A stretch of DNA of 5,835 nt from Halobacteriovoraceae bacterium. Lineage in GTDB: Bacteria > Bdellovibrionota > Bacteriovoracia > Bacteriovoracales > Bacteriovoracaceae. Below the pieces are notes generated by a model. It was not told the origin of the DNA, did not search any database, and saw only the letters and a list, made by a program, of their open reading frames with translations. The stretch spans positions 1 through 5,835 of the forward strand of contig JABJPQ010000583.1 in NCBI GenBank assembly GCA_018663815.1, written 5' to 3'. The position numbers and the translations under genes are program-made. Positions 1-5,458 of this stretch are shown here, piece after piece. Numbering within the stretch: the stretch's first letter is position 1; each line of letters begins with the position of its first letter.

Positions 1-200
1 CTAAGCGTCGTATTATTGCGAGTTGGGCCTACAATTTTTGCGCAAGCCTTAACTGGCTTTGAATCTTTAATATCGGTTCGGCGAAAAACAATTCCTGTAT
101 CAGCATCAGCAGGAAACAAAGCTAAGGATACTTTTTTACCAGAATGAATTCCTATCCCAGTAACCTTCACTTTCTTTGCTATTGTTCTTTGATAAATCAT
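1..200 (-). CDS. lpxC: LpxC, UDP-3-O-acyl-N-acetylglucosamine deacetylase (N-terminal part, cut by window edge)
   Basis: LpxC is the zinc-dependent cytoplasmic deacetylase that performs the committed step of lipid A synthesis. The ATG at 200-198 opens a frame that stays open to the window edge, giving 66 codons of a protein normally about 300 residues long. It begins MIYQRTIAKKVKVTGIGIHS, followed by GKKVSLALFPAD and TGIVFRRTD, which match the conserved LpxC N-terminus (TGxGLHSGKKVxLxLxPA..TGIxFRRTD), including the histidine at position 19. The catalytic zinc-binding residues lie in the missing part. A purine-rich AAAGAAG lies about 7 bases before the ATG. A TTG codon directly before the ATG is in frame, but the ATG fits the family better. 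The gene is separated from the upstream kinase gene by 278 bases, so it probably has its own promoter. I see no defect in the visible part. Confidence 0.93.
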   Translation of the reverse strand, partial: MIYQRTIAKKVKVTGIGIHSGKKVSLALFPADADTGIVFRRTDIKDSKPVKACAKIVGPTRNNTTL

Positions 201-478
201 CAATCCACTTCTTTCCCTATTCAGGAGAAATTTAGTTACTATACTTATAAGCTCGTTTTTTACACTACGCCTTATAGTATAAACGAAATTATTTTAAATA
301 CACGAGTGAAAAATTTTCTTAATTATTTCGATAGCTTAACAGTTTTACTCTGAAAAGGTAATTCTTTTAAACTATTTCAAGACAACTAAAACTGTCAGTT
401 TTCACCTATCTACTAATTTTCAACACCTTAGCAGGTTTTTGGGTGTTTTGAAGTAAAGTGTAATTAATACAGTCATCC
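201..478. other. Intergenic region between the histidine kinase and lpxC
   Basis: No credible gene is seen in these 278 AT-rich bases. They must carry the 5' leader and probably the promoter of lpxC, which reads leftward. On the minus strand a TATACT hexamer (276-281) could be a -10 element, but no good -35 lies 16-18 bases before it, so I do not call a promoter. A 15-base odd palindrome lies at 388-402. A 6-base inverted repeat at 422-427/442-447 with a 14-base loop has no T tract on the minus strand, so it does not make a convincing terminator for the kinase gene. Confidence 0.6.
388..402. repeat. 15-base palindrome AAAACTG-T-CAGTTTT
   Basis: This is a perfect inverted repeat with 7-base arms around a single central T, lying between the kinase stop codon and the lpxC start. 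The central gap is too short for it to act as a full RNA hairpin, and no terminator T tract follows on the minus strand, so a dimeric protein-binding site is the more natural reading. The half-site CAGTTTT occurs again at 340-346. In a sequence this AT-rich a short palindrome can arise by chance, so an operator role is only a suggestion. Confidence 0.3.
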
Positions 479-1879
479 CTAATTGGAACTTGCACCTATG
501 GGCAAAGTAAATTTAAAGCTCGTATTTCTTGAGGCCCTATCATATTCCAGCGAACCTCCATGCTTATGCAGAGTCGACTTGGCAATTGATAGCCCAAGTC
601 CACTCCCTTTGCCTAAGCGTTTGGTGGAATAAAATGGCTCAAACATTTCATCTAATACCATTGGAGTGATACCTGTACCACTATCGGTAACAGCGATAGT
701 AATTTCTTTTTCATTAGTCACACACGAGATTTCAATCCATGGATTTTCGACCTTTGCGATAGCATCAAAGGAATTATTCATGACACTAATAATTGCCTGA
801 GCTATTTGAGCACGATTGCAATATATTTCCTGATCAACAAGTTTATCTAACCCACTAAGAGTTAGCTTGATATTTAATATCTTAACTCTTTCGGTATAAA
901 TGTTTAAAACATCCTCAAGTATGTCGTGTGCTTTTTCATTGCGATACGAATCTTCCCGTAGGCTCTTTGAGATATTTCGCAAACTTGAGATGACTTTTGT
1001 TATTCTCTTTACTGTGCTCTCGATGGCATCCACCGCACTTACTGATTTTTCAACATCAAGTTTTTCTGATAGTAGTAATTTTTTTAAATTTAAAGCCTTA
1101 GCAATAATAATCGTTAGCGGATTATTTATTTCATGCGCTACACTGGTAGCCATTTCTCCTAAGTGTGAAAGCTTAGCCGAAGAAAACATTTGAACTTTCA
1201 TTTCCTCTTTAATCTTTTGCTCTCTAACTCGCTCTGTAATATCCCTAATCAACGTTAGCTGATAATCTTTTTCCATAATTTTTTTAATTGATACGACAAG
1301 CTCAACACTAAATTTGGTTCCATTTTTTCGAACAAAGGTCTCTTCATTAACAATCGCATTATCAGTAACTTTTACTCGCATTGCGTGTTCCATCCACTGT
1401 TCTTGAGTCGTAATTTCAAAATTTTCAACTACATCAGACAGACTCATCGTTAATAATTCTTCCCGACTATAACCAAGATAACGAGAGGCTGTTTTATTAA
1501 CTTCAACAATTTTTCCTTGGCTCTCTACGTCCACAAGAATAAGTGCCTCATGAACATCATCAATTAAATTAAATAATGTGTCCGCGGTTGTTTTTTGAAA
1601 AGTGACATTAAAACCATAAAAAATATAATTATCCTTACTAAGCTTAATCACTTCAAAGCGATAATATTTCTCATCAATATAGACTTCAATGTTTTGTAAA
1701 TTAAGATTATTTTGGTATAGCAAAATTTTTAAATTTTTTTCACTTAACTGTGAGCTCTGCTCATTCCAACCTAATAAAAATGATTTTGCTGAACTATTTG
1801 AACAAGTAATATCTCCAGACAAGCTAAAAATAAAACAAGGGAACGGATTACTTTCAAAAATATTTTGGTAAATTTCCAT
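479..1879 (-). CDS. Soluble PAS-domain sensor histidine kinase
   Basis: This is a 466-residue two-component histidine kinase. Residues about 8-95 resemble a diverged PAS domain. Residues about 101-217 form a clear PAS/PAC unit, with YLGYSREELL at 134-143 and RDITER at 212-217. A charged helical linker (about 215-235) leads to the dimerisation/phosphoacceptor helix with SHLGEMATSVAHEINNPL, whose likely phosphorylated residue is His249. The ATPase domain has an N box (NNSFDAI from 368), a G1 motif (DSGTGI, 399-404), an F box (FEPFYSTK, 413-420) and a G2 motif (GKGSGLGL, 423-430). All key residues are present, so it should be active. There is no signal peptide, transmembrane segment or receiver domain, so it should sense an internal cue in the cytoplasm, possibly through a PAS-bound ligand that cannot be named from sequence. 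It starts 82 bases after ruvB on the same strand. A weak AAGAG lies just before the ATG. No response regulator is visible, so its partner and output are unknown. Confidence 0.93.
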   Translation of the reverse strand: MEIYQNIFESNPFPCFIFSLSGDITCSNSSAKSFLLGWNEQSSQLSEKNLKILLYQNNLNLQNIEVYIDEKYYRFEVIKLSKDNYIFYGFNVTFQKTTADTLFNLIDDVHEALILVDVESQGKIVEVNKTASRYLGYSREELLTMSLSDVVENFEITTQEQWMEHAMRVKVTDNAIVNEETFVRKNGTKFSVELVVSIKKIMEKDYQLTLIRDITERVREQKIKEEMKVQMFSSAKLSHLGEMATSVAHEINNPLTIIIAKALNLKKLLLSEKLDVEKSVSAVDAIESTVKRITKVISSLRNISKSLREDSYRNEKAHDILEDVLNIYTERVKILNIKLTLSGLDKLVDQEIYCNRAQIAQAIISVMNNSFDAIAKVENPWIEISCVTNEKEITIAVTDSGTGITPMVLDEMFEPFYSTKRLGKGSGLGLSIAKSTLHKHGGSLEYDRASRNTSFKFTLPIGASSN

Positions 1880-1961
1880 AGGCTCTTATTCTCATTTAAT
1901 TAATATGTTTAGTTACTTTTCGGAAATATTAGCCGAATCTTAATCTTAATAATCTCTAAAG

Positions 1962-2945
1962 CTACGAGATGTGAACAAGTGCTTTATCCGACAAAACACG
2001 TCCCCTAGGAGTTCTTAATAAAAGACCCTCTTTTAATAAAAAAGGTTCATAAACTTCCTCAATTGTTTGCTTATCTTCACCCAGGGTGGCTGAGAGAGCA
2101 TCTATACCTACAGGGCCATTTGAGTAATAGTCTTTAATAACACTTAAAATCTTTCTATCCATCGAATCAAGACCTAAAGCATCGATGTCAAGTAGGCTTA
2201 AAGCTTTGTTAACGTCTGACAATTCTACTATAGGATGTTCCTCAATTAATGCGTAATCACGAACTCTGCGTAAAATTCGATTTGAAATCCGTGGAGTTCC
2301 ACGACTTCTGCGCGCTATTTCCAACTGAGCATCTTGATGTACATTTATATGCATTTTTTTTGCATTATTAGCAATGATTTGCGAAAGCTCTGTCGGAGAA
2401 TAAAAATCAAAATGTAGATGAGCCATAAATCTGTCACGTAAAGGATTTGATAGAAGTCCCGCTCTTGTTGTCGCTCCAATCAAAGTAAACGGCACAAGGT
2501 CGATTTGCATTGTGCGAGCACTTGCTCCTTGGCCAATCAGGATATCCAACCTAAAATCTTCCATCGCTGAATAAAGAATTTCTTCTACTGAAATATGCAT
2601 TCGGTGAATTTCATCAATAAAAAGTACATCTTTTGGTTGCAGATTCGTTAGGACAGCTGCGAGATCACCTTTTTTTTCAATTGCAGGGCCAGAGACGACA
2701 TGCAATTCGCTTGCTAGCTCTTTTGCAATAATCATTGCCAGGGATGTTTTTCCTAAACCAGGTGGACCAGATAATAAAACATGGTCCATGGCCGTATTTC
2801 TTTTGTTTGCTGATCTGGCCATGAGGTCAATATTTTCGACAACTTTTTTTTGACCTACATACTCATCAAAGTTTTGCGGACGTAATCTGTTTTCATGCTC
2901 GACATCACGATTAGAACTATTTTCACCTAAAAATCTGTCTTCCAT
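1962..2945 (-). CDS. ruvB: RuvB, Holliday junction branch-migration ATPase
   Basis: RuvB is the hexameric AAA+ motor that, with RuvA, pumps DNA through Holliday junctions during recombination and fork repair in the cytoplasm. At 327 residues it is close to usual length. It shows Walker A GPPGLGKTS (60-68), Walker B VLFIDE (107-112) continuing as DEIHR, the RuvB-type segment SAMEDFRLDILIGQG, sensor 1 GATTRAG (157-163), the arginine-finger region NPLRDRF (167-173), sensor-2/lid motif RGTPRISNRILRR (215-227), and the C-terminal winged helix with GPVGIDALSATLGED (277-291) and RTPRGR (311-316). The usual LRDRFG is LRDRFM here. The ATG lies 3 bases after the ruvA stop, and its purine-rich GAGAG ribosome site lies inside the end of ruvA, which points to translational coupling. 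It ends with TAG, and no strong terminator follows before the kinase gene. Confidence 0.98.
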   Translation of the reverse strand: MEDRFLGENSSNRDVEHENRLRPQNFDEYVGQKKVVENIDLMARSANKRNTAMDHVLLSGPPGLGKTSLAMIIAKELASELHVVSGPAIEKKGDLAAVLTNLQPKDVLFIDEIHRMHISVEEILYSAMEDFRLDILIGQGASARTMQIDLVPFTLIGATTRAGLLSNPLRDRFMAHLHFDFYSPTELSQIIANNAKKMHINVHQDAQLEIARRSRGTPRISNRILRRVRDYALIEEHPIVELSDVNKALSLLDIDALGLDSMDRKILSVIKDYYSNGPVGIDALSATLGEDKQTIEEVYEPFLLKEGLLLRTPRGRVLSDKALVHIS

Positions 2946-2948
2946 AAG

Positions 2949-3566
2949 TTACAGCTCTCTTAAAACATTTTTGATAATATCAGCACTCGATACAGCACCA
3001 TTTACAAGCTGCTTTTTCACTAACGAGGCTACATCCTTGTCCTTATACCCTAATGAATCAAGCGCAAGAAGCACCTCATTCATAATATTTGGATCGATAT
3101 TAATTTTGATTTTCTCATCGTTTATTACTCTTGGCTTTTCCACTAAGTTATTAAGTTCAATATTATTAGCATGAAATTTATCTATTTTATCTCTTAGAGT
3201 AAGGATTATTTGCTCTGCCATTTTTTTTCCTATGCCTGGAGCCTTACTTAGAATCGCTGGTTGATCAAAACTAATCGCTTGAATTAAGCCATCAGTACCT
3301 ATTGTCGAAATCAAAGGATATGCTTTAGATGATCCAATTTTATTAACTGTTTTAAGCAGTTCAAACATTTTTTTATCAATAAGACTATTAAACCCCCACA
3401 AGCTTTCATCATTTTCGCTCTTGTGGTGATGAACAAAAAGCTCACAAGAAACATCTTTGGATAAGAAATAACCATAATTTACTTCATAGCCTATACCGTT
3501 CCCAGTAAGAATAATTGCTTTTTTACCATCTGTATCTAGAACTTGACCTTTTAAATATCCAATCAT
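2949..3566 (-). CDS. ruvA: RuvA, Holliday junction-binding protein
   Basis: RuvA binds four-way junctions as a tetramer and loads RuvB. The 205-residue length is normal. Residues 1-62 form the OB-fold domain (MIGYLKGQVL start, GNGIGYEV at 22-29, SLWGF ending near 59). Residues about 63-140 hold two helix-hairpin-helix motifs. The second (SKAPGIGKKMAEQIILTLRD, 107-126) is canonical. The first, VNKIGSSK at 74-81, has lost the usual glycine (K76) and proline (S79) of the VxGIGPK consensus. Residues about 157-205 form the RuvB-contacting domain III (LLALDSLGYKDKDV). The acidic pin normally read as Glu-Asp appears here as E51-N52, followed by D53-E54. The ATG is 2 bases after the ruvC stop, with TAGGT as a modest ribosome site within the end of ruvC. 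This is the middle gene of the ruvCAB operon. Confidence 0.97.
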   Translation of the reverse strand: MIGYLKGQVLDTDGKKAIILTGNGIGYEVNYGYFLSKDVSCELFVHHHKSENDESLWGFNSLIDKKMFELLKTVNKIGSSKAYPLISTIGTDGLIQAISFDQPAILSKAPGIGKKMAEQIILTLRDKIDKFHANNIELNNLVEKPRVINDEKIKINIDPNIMNEVLLALDSLGYKDKDVASLVKKQLVNGAVSSADIIKNVLREL

Positions 3567-3568
3567 TT

Positions 3569-4120
3569 TTAACCTATTTTATGTGCTAACGAAGACGCTA
3601 AAGAGTTTCCGTGATGTGATTTTTTAGAGCGCGACTTTGTCTTTTCGACTCTCCCTTTATTAAGGATATGGCATAAAGCAACCGCTACAGCATCACTTTC
3701 ATCATGAGTCGCATAATCTCGTTTCCCCAGCAGCATATCTAGTACCTTTTGAACACTTTCTTTATCAGCATGTCCATGCCCTACAGCACTAGATTTAACG
3801 AGATTTGGGGAGTATTCAAAAATTTTACCTTCATACTTCTCAACCATGCTAGATAATATAATGCCTCTCGTTTGTGCTAATTTTATTAATGCCGTTGGGC
3901 TTTTTACAAAGATAAGAGATTCCAAGGCAATTTCAGATGGAGACAACTCATCAATTAGCTCGTGGGTTTTTATTTTAATTTCTGTTAATCGATTAAGAAA
4001 CTGGGCATCCTTATTAAAACGTAATACGCCAGAGCTGATGTAATGAACTTTCTTACCCTCTTTTTTTAACAGAGCCCATCCAGTAACAATCGATCCGGGG
4101 TCAATTCCTAATACGATCAA
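3569..4120 (-). CDS. ruvC: RuvC, Holliday junction resolvase (crossover junction endodeoxyribonuclease)
   Basis: RuvC is the dimeric, metal-dependent nuclease that cuts Holliday junctions symmetrically after RuvAB branch migration. At 183 residues it is slightly longer than most. The RNase H-like fold starts with IDPGSIVTGWA, giving the catalytic Asp7. The second acid is Glu67 (IALES), and the DESDA motif supplies Asp140 and Asp143. PTALIKLAQTRG (74-85) and the VGHGHADKESV segment (113-123) also match the family. The C-terminus carries a Lys/Arg/His-rich tail (about 155-171) beyond the core. The start is TTG at 4120-4118. It is favoured because GAGGA lies 5 bases upstream, translation gives the family's usual MIVLGIDPG, and no in-frame ATG occurs before an upstream stop. 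First gene of the ruvC-ruvA-ruvB operon. The yebC gene often found before ruvC is not here. Confidence 0.97.
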   Translation of the reverse strand: MIVLGIDPGSIVTGWALLKKEGKKVHYISSGVLRFNKDAQFLNRLTEIKIKTHELIDELSPSEIALESLIFVKSPTALIKLAQTRGIILSSMVEKYEGKIFEYSPNLVKSSAVGHGHADKESVQKVLDMLLGKRDYATHDESDAVAVALCHILNKGRVEKTKSRSKKSHHGNSLASSLAHKIG

Positions 4121-4125
4121 GCCTA

Positions 4126-4130
4126 TCCTC
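4126..4130 (-). promoter_or_regulatory. Ribosome binding site of ruvC (GAGGA)
   Basis: On the minus strand, GAGGA lies 5 bases before the TTG codon of ruvC. It is among the better Shine-Dalgarno matches in the window and decides in favour of the non-ATG start. Confidence 0.75.
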
Positions 4131-4139
4131 GCGTTCGTG

Positions 4140-4168
4140 TGTATAGGTATAGTATTACGTATTGTCGA
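4140..4168 (-). promoter_or_regulatory. Candidate sigma70-type promoter for ruvCAB
   Basis: On the minus strand a -35 hexamer TCGACA (4163-4168, five of six matches to TTGACA) is followed after exactly 17 bases by TATACA (4140-4145, four of six matches to TATAAT, lacking the final T). Transcription would begin near 4133, leaving a very short leader before the ruvC ribosome site. The position in the 73-base gap between the small upstream gene and ruvC suits a start of the ruv operon. The weak final position of the -10 makes this a candidate only. Confidence 0.4.
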
Positions 4169-4193
4169 TTAGGTCTAGGAAAGCTTTTTGAAA

Positions 4194-4466
4194 TTAATAA
4201 ATTTGATCTAAATTATCACGCACCGTTCGTTCTAAAATATCAAGGAAACGGACTTCATCAGAGGAGATTATATCGACTAAAATTTTATAGTGCTTAACTA
4301 AGAATTTTTTTTGGCCCTTTTTGAAAAGATCAACCGAGTGTTTTCGACACAAAAGAAGATTTATAGGCGTCCCAACTTCATCGTAGAGTTGCTCCTTTTC
4401 AAGTTCCTCAGGAACATCAGTTTTATCACCATAATGTTTACAAATCGTACATTCTTTATCAGACAT
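4194..4466 (-). CDS. Small Cys/His protein of unknown function, possible zinc binding
   Basis: I do not recognise this 90-residue protein. It begins MSDKECTICKHYGDK, giving a CxxC pair at 6 and 9, and has a CxxH set (CRKH) at 40-43. Together these four residues could hold one zinc ion in a zinc-ribbon-like fold, but that is inference. Residues 17-31 are acidic and 44-59 are rich in lysine. The C-terminal third (about 60-90) looks like an amphipathic helix region. There is no signal peptide or membrane segment, so it is probably cytoplasmic. The ATG is preceded at a short distance by GGGGAT, a plausible ribosome site. The reading frame is intact and the composition matches its neighbours. It lies 73 bases upstream of ruvC on the same strand, so partial co-transcription with ruvCAB is possible. 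I see no terminator between them. Confidence 0.75.
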   Translation of the reverse strand: MSDKECTICKHYGDKTDVPEELEKEQLYDEVGTPINLLLCRKHSVDLFKKGQKKFLVKHYKILVDIISSDEVRFLDILERTVRDNLDQIY

Positions 4467-4483
4467 TTTATCCCCATATCTCT

Positions 4484-4510
4484 TTTACAACTTATCGCAA
4501 TATTTATAAT
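4484..4510 (+). promoter_or_regulatory. Candidate promoter for folD-gcvT
   Basis: TTTACA (4484-4489, five of six matches to TTGACA) is followed by a perfect TATAAT (4505-4510). The spacer is 15 bases, shorter than the preferred 16-18, which lowers confidence. A start near 4517 would give a leader of roughly 78 bases before folD. Confidence 0.35.
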
Positions 4511-4537
4511 TTCCTTAAGTATATTTGCTAGGAAATT
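4508..4537. repeat. Inverted repeat AATTTCC / GGAAATT with 16-base spacer
   Basis: Seven-base arms at 4508-4514 and 4531-4537 are exact inverse complements around a 16-base AT-rich spacer. The left arm overlaps the last bases of the plus-strand TATAAT, and the spacer contains the minus-strand TATACT. The geometry resembles a regulator site shared by two divergent promoters, though it could be chance in AT-rich DNA. Confidence 0.35.
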
Positions 4538-4594
4538 CTTTTAAATCCATGAAATTTACTATTAAAATTGCCGCTTATAGGTTAATTATATCAT

Positions 4595-5458
4595 ATGATG
4601 AAATTACTTGATGCCAAATCCATTATTGAACGCAATATCCCTAATTTACAAGACAGAGCTCAGCAGCTCACAAGCCAAGGTTTAGTGCCAAGCCTAAGCG
4701 TAGTACTTGTTGGAAATAATCAAGCAAGCCGCCGTTACGTAAACAATAAAGCCAAGTTTTGCAAACGAATTGGTGTTGTTTTTAATTTAATTGAATTGCC
4801 GCAAGATATTTCAAAAGAGACTTTTTTGGATACAGTAGACAAGATTAATAACGATCCAAGTGTAACAGGCTGTTTTGTACAATTACCCGTTCCAAAACAT
4901 CTTTCAAATATCAATATTACACAACTCATAAACCCTGCCAAAGATGTTGATGGCTTTCATTTAAATACCATTAATAAACTTTATCTGAATGAGCTTGATG
5001 GAATCATTCCATGCACTCCTAAAGGAATAATCACTTTATTAAACGAAAATAATATTAAAATTGAAGGAATGAACGTTACCATTATTGGTAGAAGCCATAT
5101 TGTAGGTAAGCCGTTAAGTTTACTTTTCCAAGCTCTCAACGCAACAGTTACGCTTTGCCACTCAAGAACAAAAGACCTCAAAAAGCACACAATAAATGCA
5201 GATATCATTGTTGCGGCTTCAGGTGTTCCCCATATCATTACAGCCGATCACGTAAACTCAAATCAATCTCAGGTTGTAATCGATGTCGGAATGAATCAAT
5301 TAGACGGTAAACTTGTAGGCGATGTTTACTTTGCTGAAGTTGTTGAGAAGGTTCGCGCAATTACTCCTGTACCTGGAGGTGTCGGGCCGATGACTGTGTA
5401 CTCTCTGATGGAAAATCTCTTATTAACAACTGAAAATATTATCAATAAAGGAATCTAA
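4595..5458 (+). CDS. folD: FolD, bifunctional methylenetetrahydrofolate dehydrogenase / methenyltetrahydrofolate cyclohydrolase
   Basis: FolD interconverts 5,10-methylene-, 5,10-methenyl- and 10-formyl-tetrahydrofolate in the cytoplasm using NADP, supplying one-carbon units for purines and formyl-Met-tRNA. The 287-residue length is normal. The catalytic N-domain shows VLVGNNQASRRYVNNKAK (38-54 region) with Tyr48 and Lys52, VQLPVP (95-100) with Gln96, KDVDGFH (116-122) and PCTPKG (139-144). The Rossmann nucleotide domain shows IIGRSHIVGKP (163-173), ADIIVAASG (202-210) and DVGMNQLDGKLVGDV (230-244). The C-terminal signature TPVPGGVGPMT (257-267) is complete. The start reads ATGATG, so translation could begin at 4595 or at the second ATG at 4598. 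The ribosome site is weak: the nearest AGG is 13 bases upstream. It is followed directly by gcvT, which uses the same folate cofactor. Confidence 0.98.
   Translation: MMKLLDAKSIIERNIPNLQDRAQQLTSQGLVPSLSVVLVGNNQASRRYVNNKAKFCKRIGVVFNLIELPQDISKETFLDTVDKINNDPSVTGCFVQLPVPKHLSNINITQLINPAKDVDGFHLNTINKLYLNELDGIIPCTPKGIITLLNENNIKIEGMNVTIIGRSHIVGKPLSLLFQALNATVTLCHSRTKDLKKHTINADIIVAASGVPHIITADHVNSNQSQVVIDVGMNQLDGKLVGDVYFAEVVEKVRAITPVPGGVGPMTVYSLMENLLLTTENIINKGI
5447..5453 (+). promoter_or_regulatory. Ribosome binding site of gcvT inside the end of folD
   Basis: AAAGGAA lies within the last codons of folD, 5 bases before the gcvT ATG. With the abutting TAAATG stop-start this supports coupled translation of the two genes. 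Confidence 0.7.

Larger units (their letters stand above)
4467..4594. other. Divergent intergenic region between the small Cys/His gene and folD
   Basis: This 128-base AT-rich spacer separates two divergently read transcription units, so it should hold both promoters. It contains a perfect TATAAT on the plus strand (4505-4510), a TATACT on the minus strand (4518-4523) and an inverted repeat (4508-4537) overlapping both. No small gene or RNA is apparent. Confidence 0.65.

Noticed and set aside
144..353. Open frame of 69 codons on the plus strand
   Set aside because: It overlaps the lpxC start antisense, has low-complexity AT-rich composition and no family-like motif.
422..447. AACACC...GGTGTT inverted repeat as a terminator for the kinase gene
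   Set aside because: It has only 6 base pairs with a 14-base loop, and no T tract follows on the minus strand.
900..1193. Open frame of 97 codons on the plus strand inside the kinase gene
   Set aside because: It is fully antisense to well-conserved kinase domains and has no recognisable protein features, so it is a shadow frame.
4311..4544. Open frame of 77 codons on the plus strand with hydrophobic stretches
   Set aside because: It is antisense to the small Cys/His gene. The hydrophobic character is what AT-rich complementary sequence often gives, and no good ribosome site was seen.
4981..5238. Open frame of 85 codons on the minus strand inside folD
   Set aside because: It is antisense to the conserved FolD nucleotide-binding domain and resembles no known protein.
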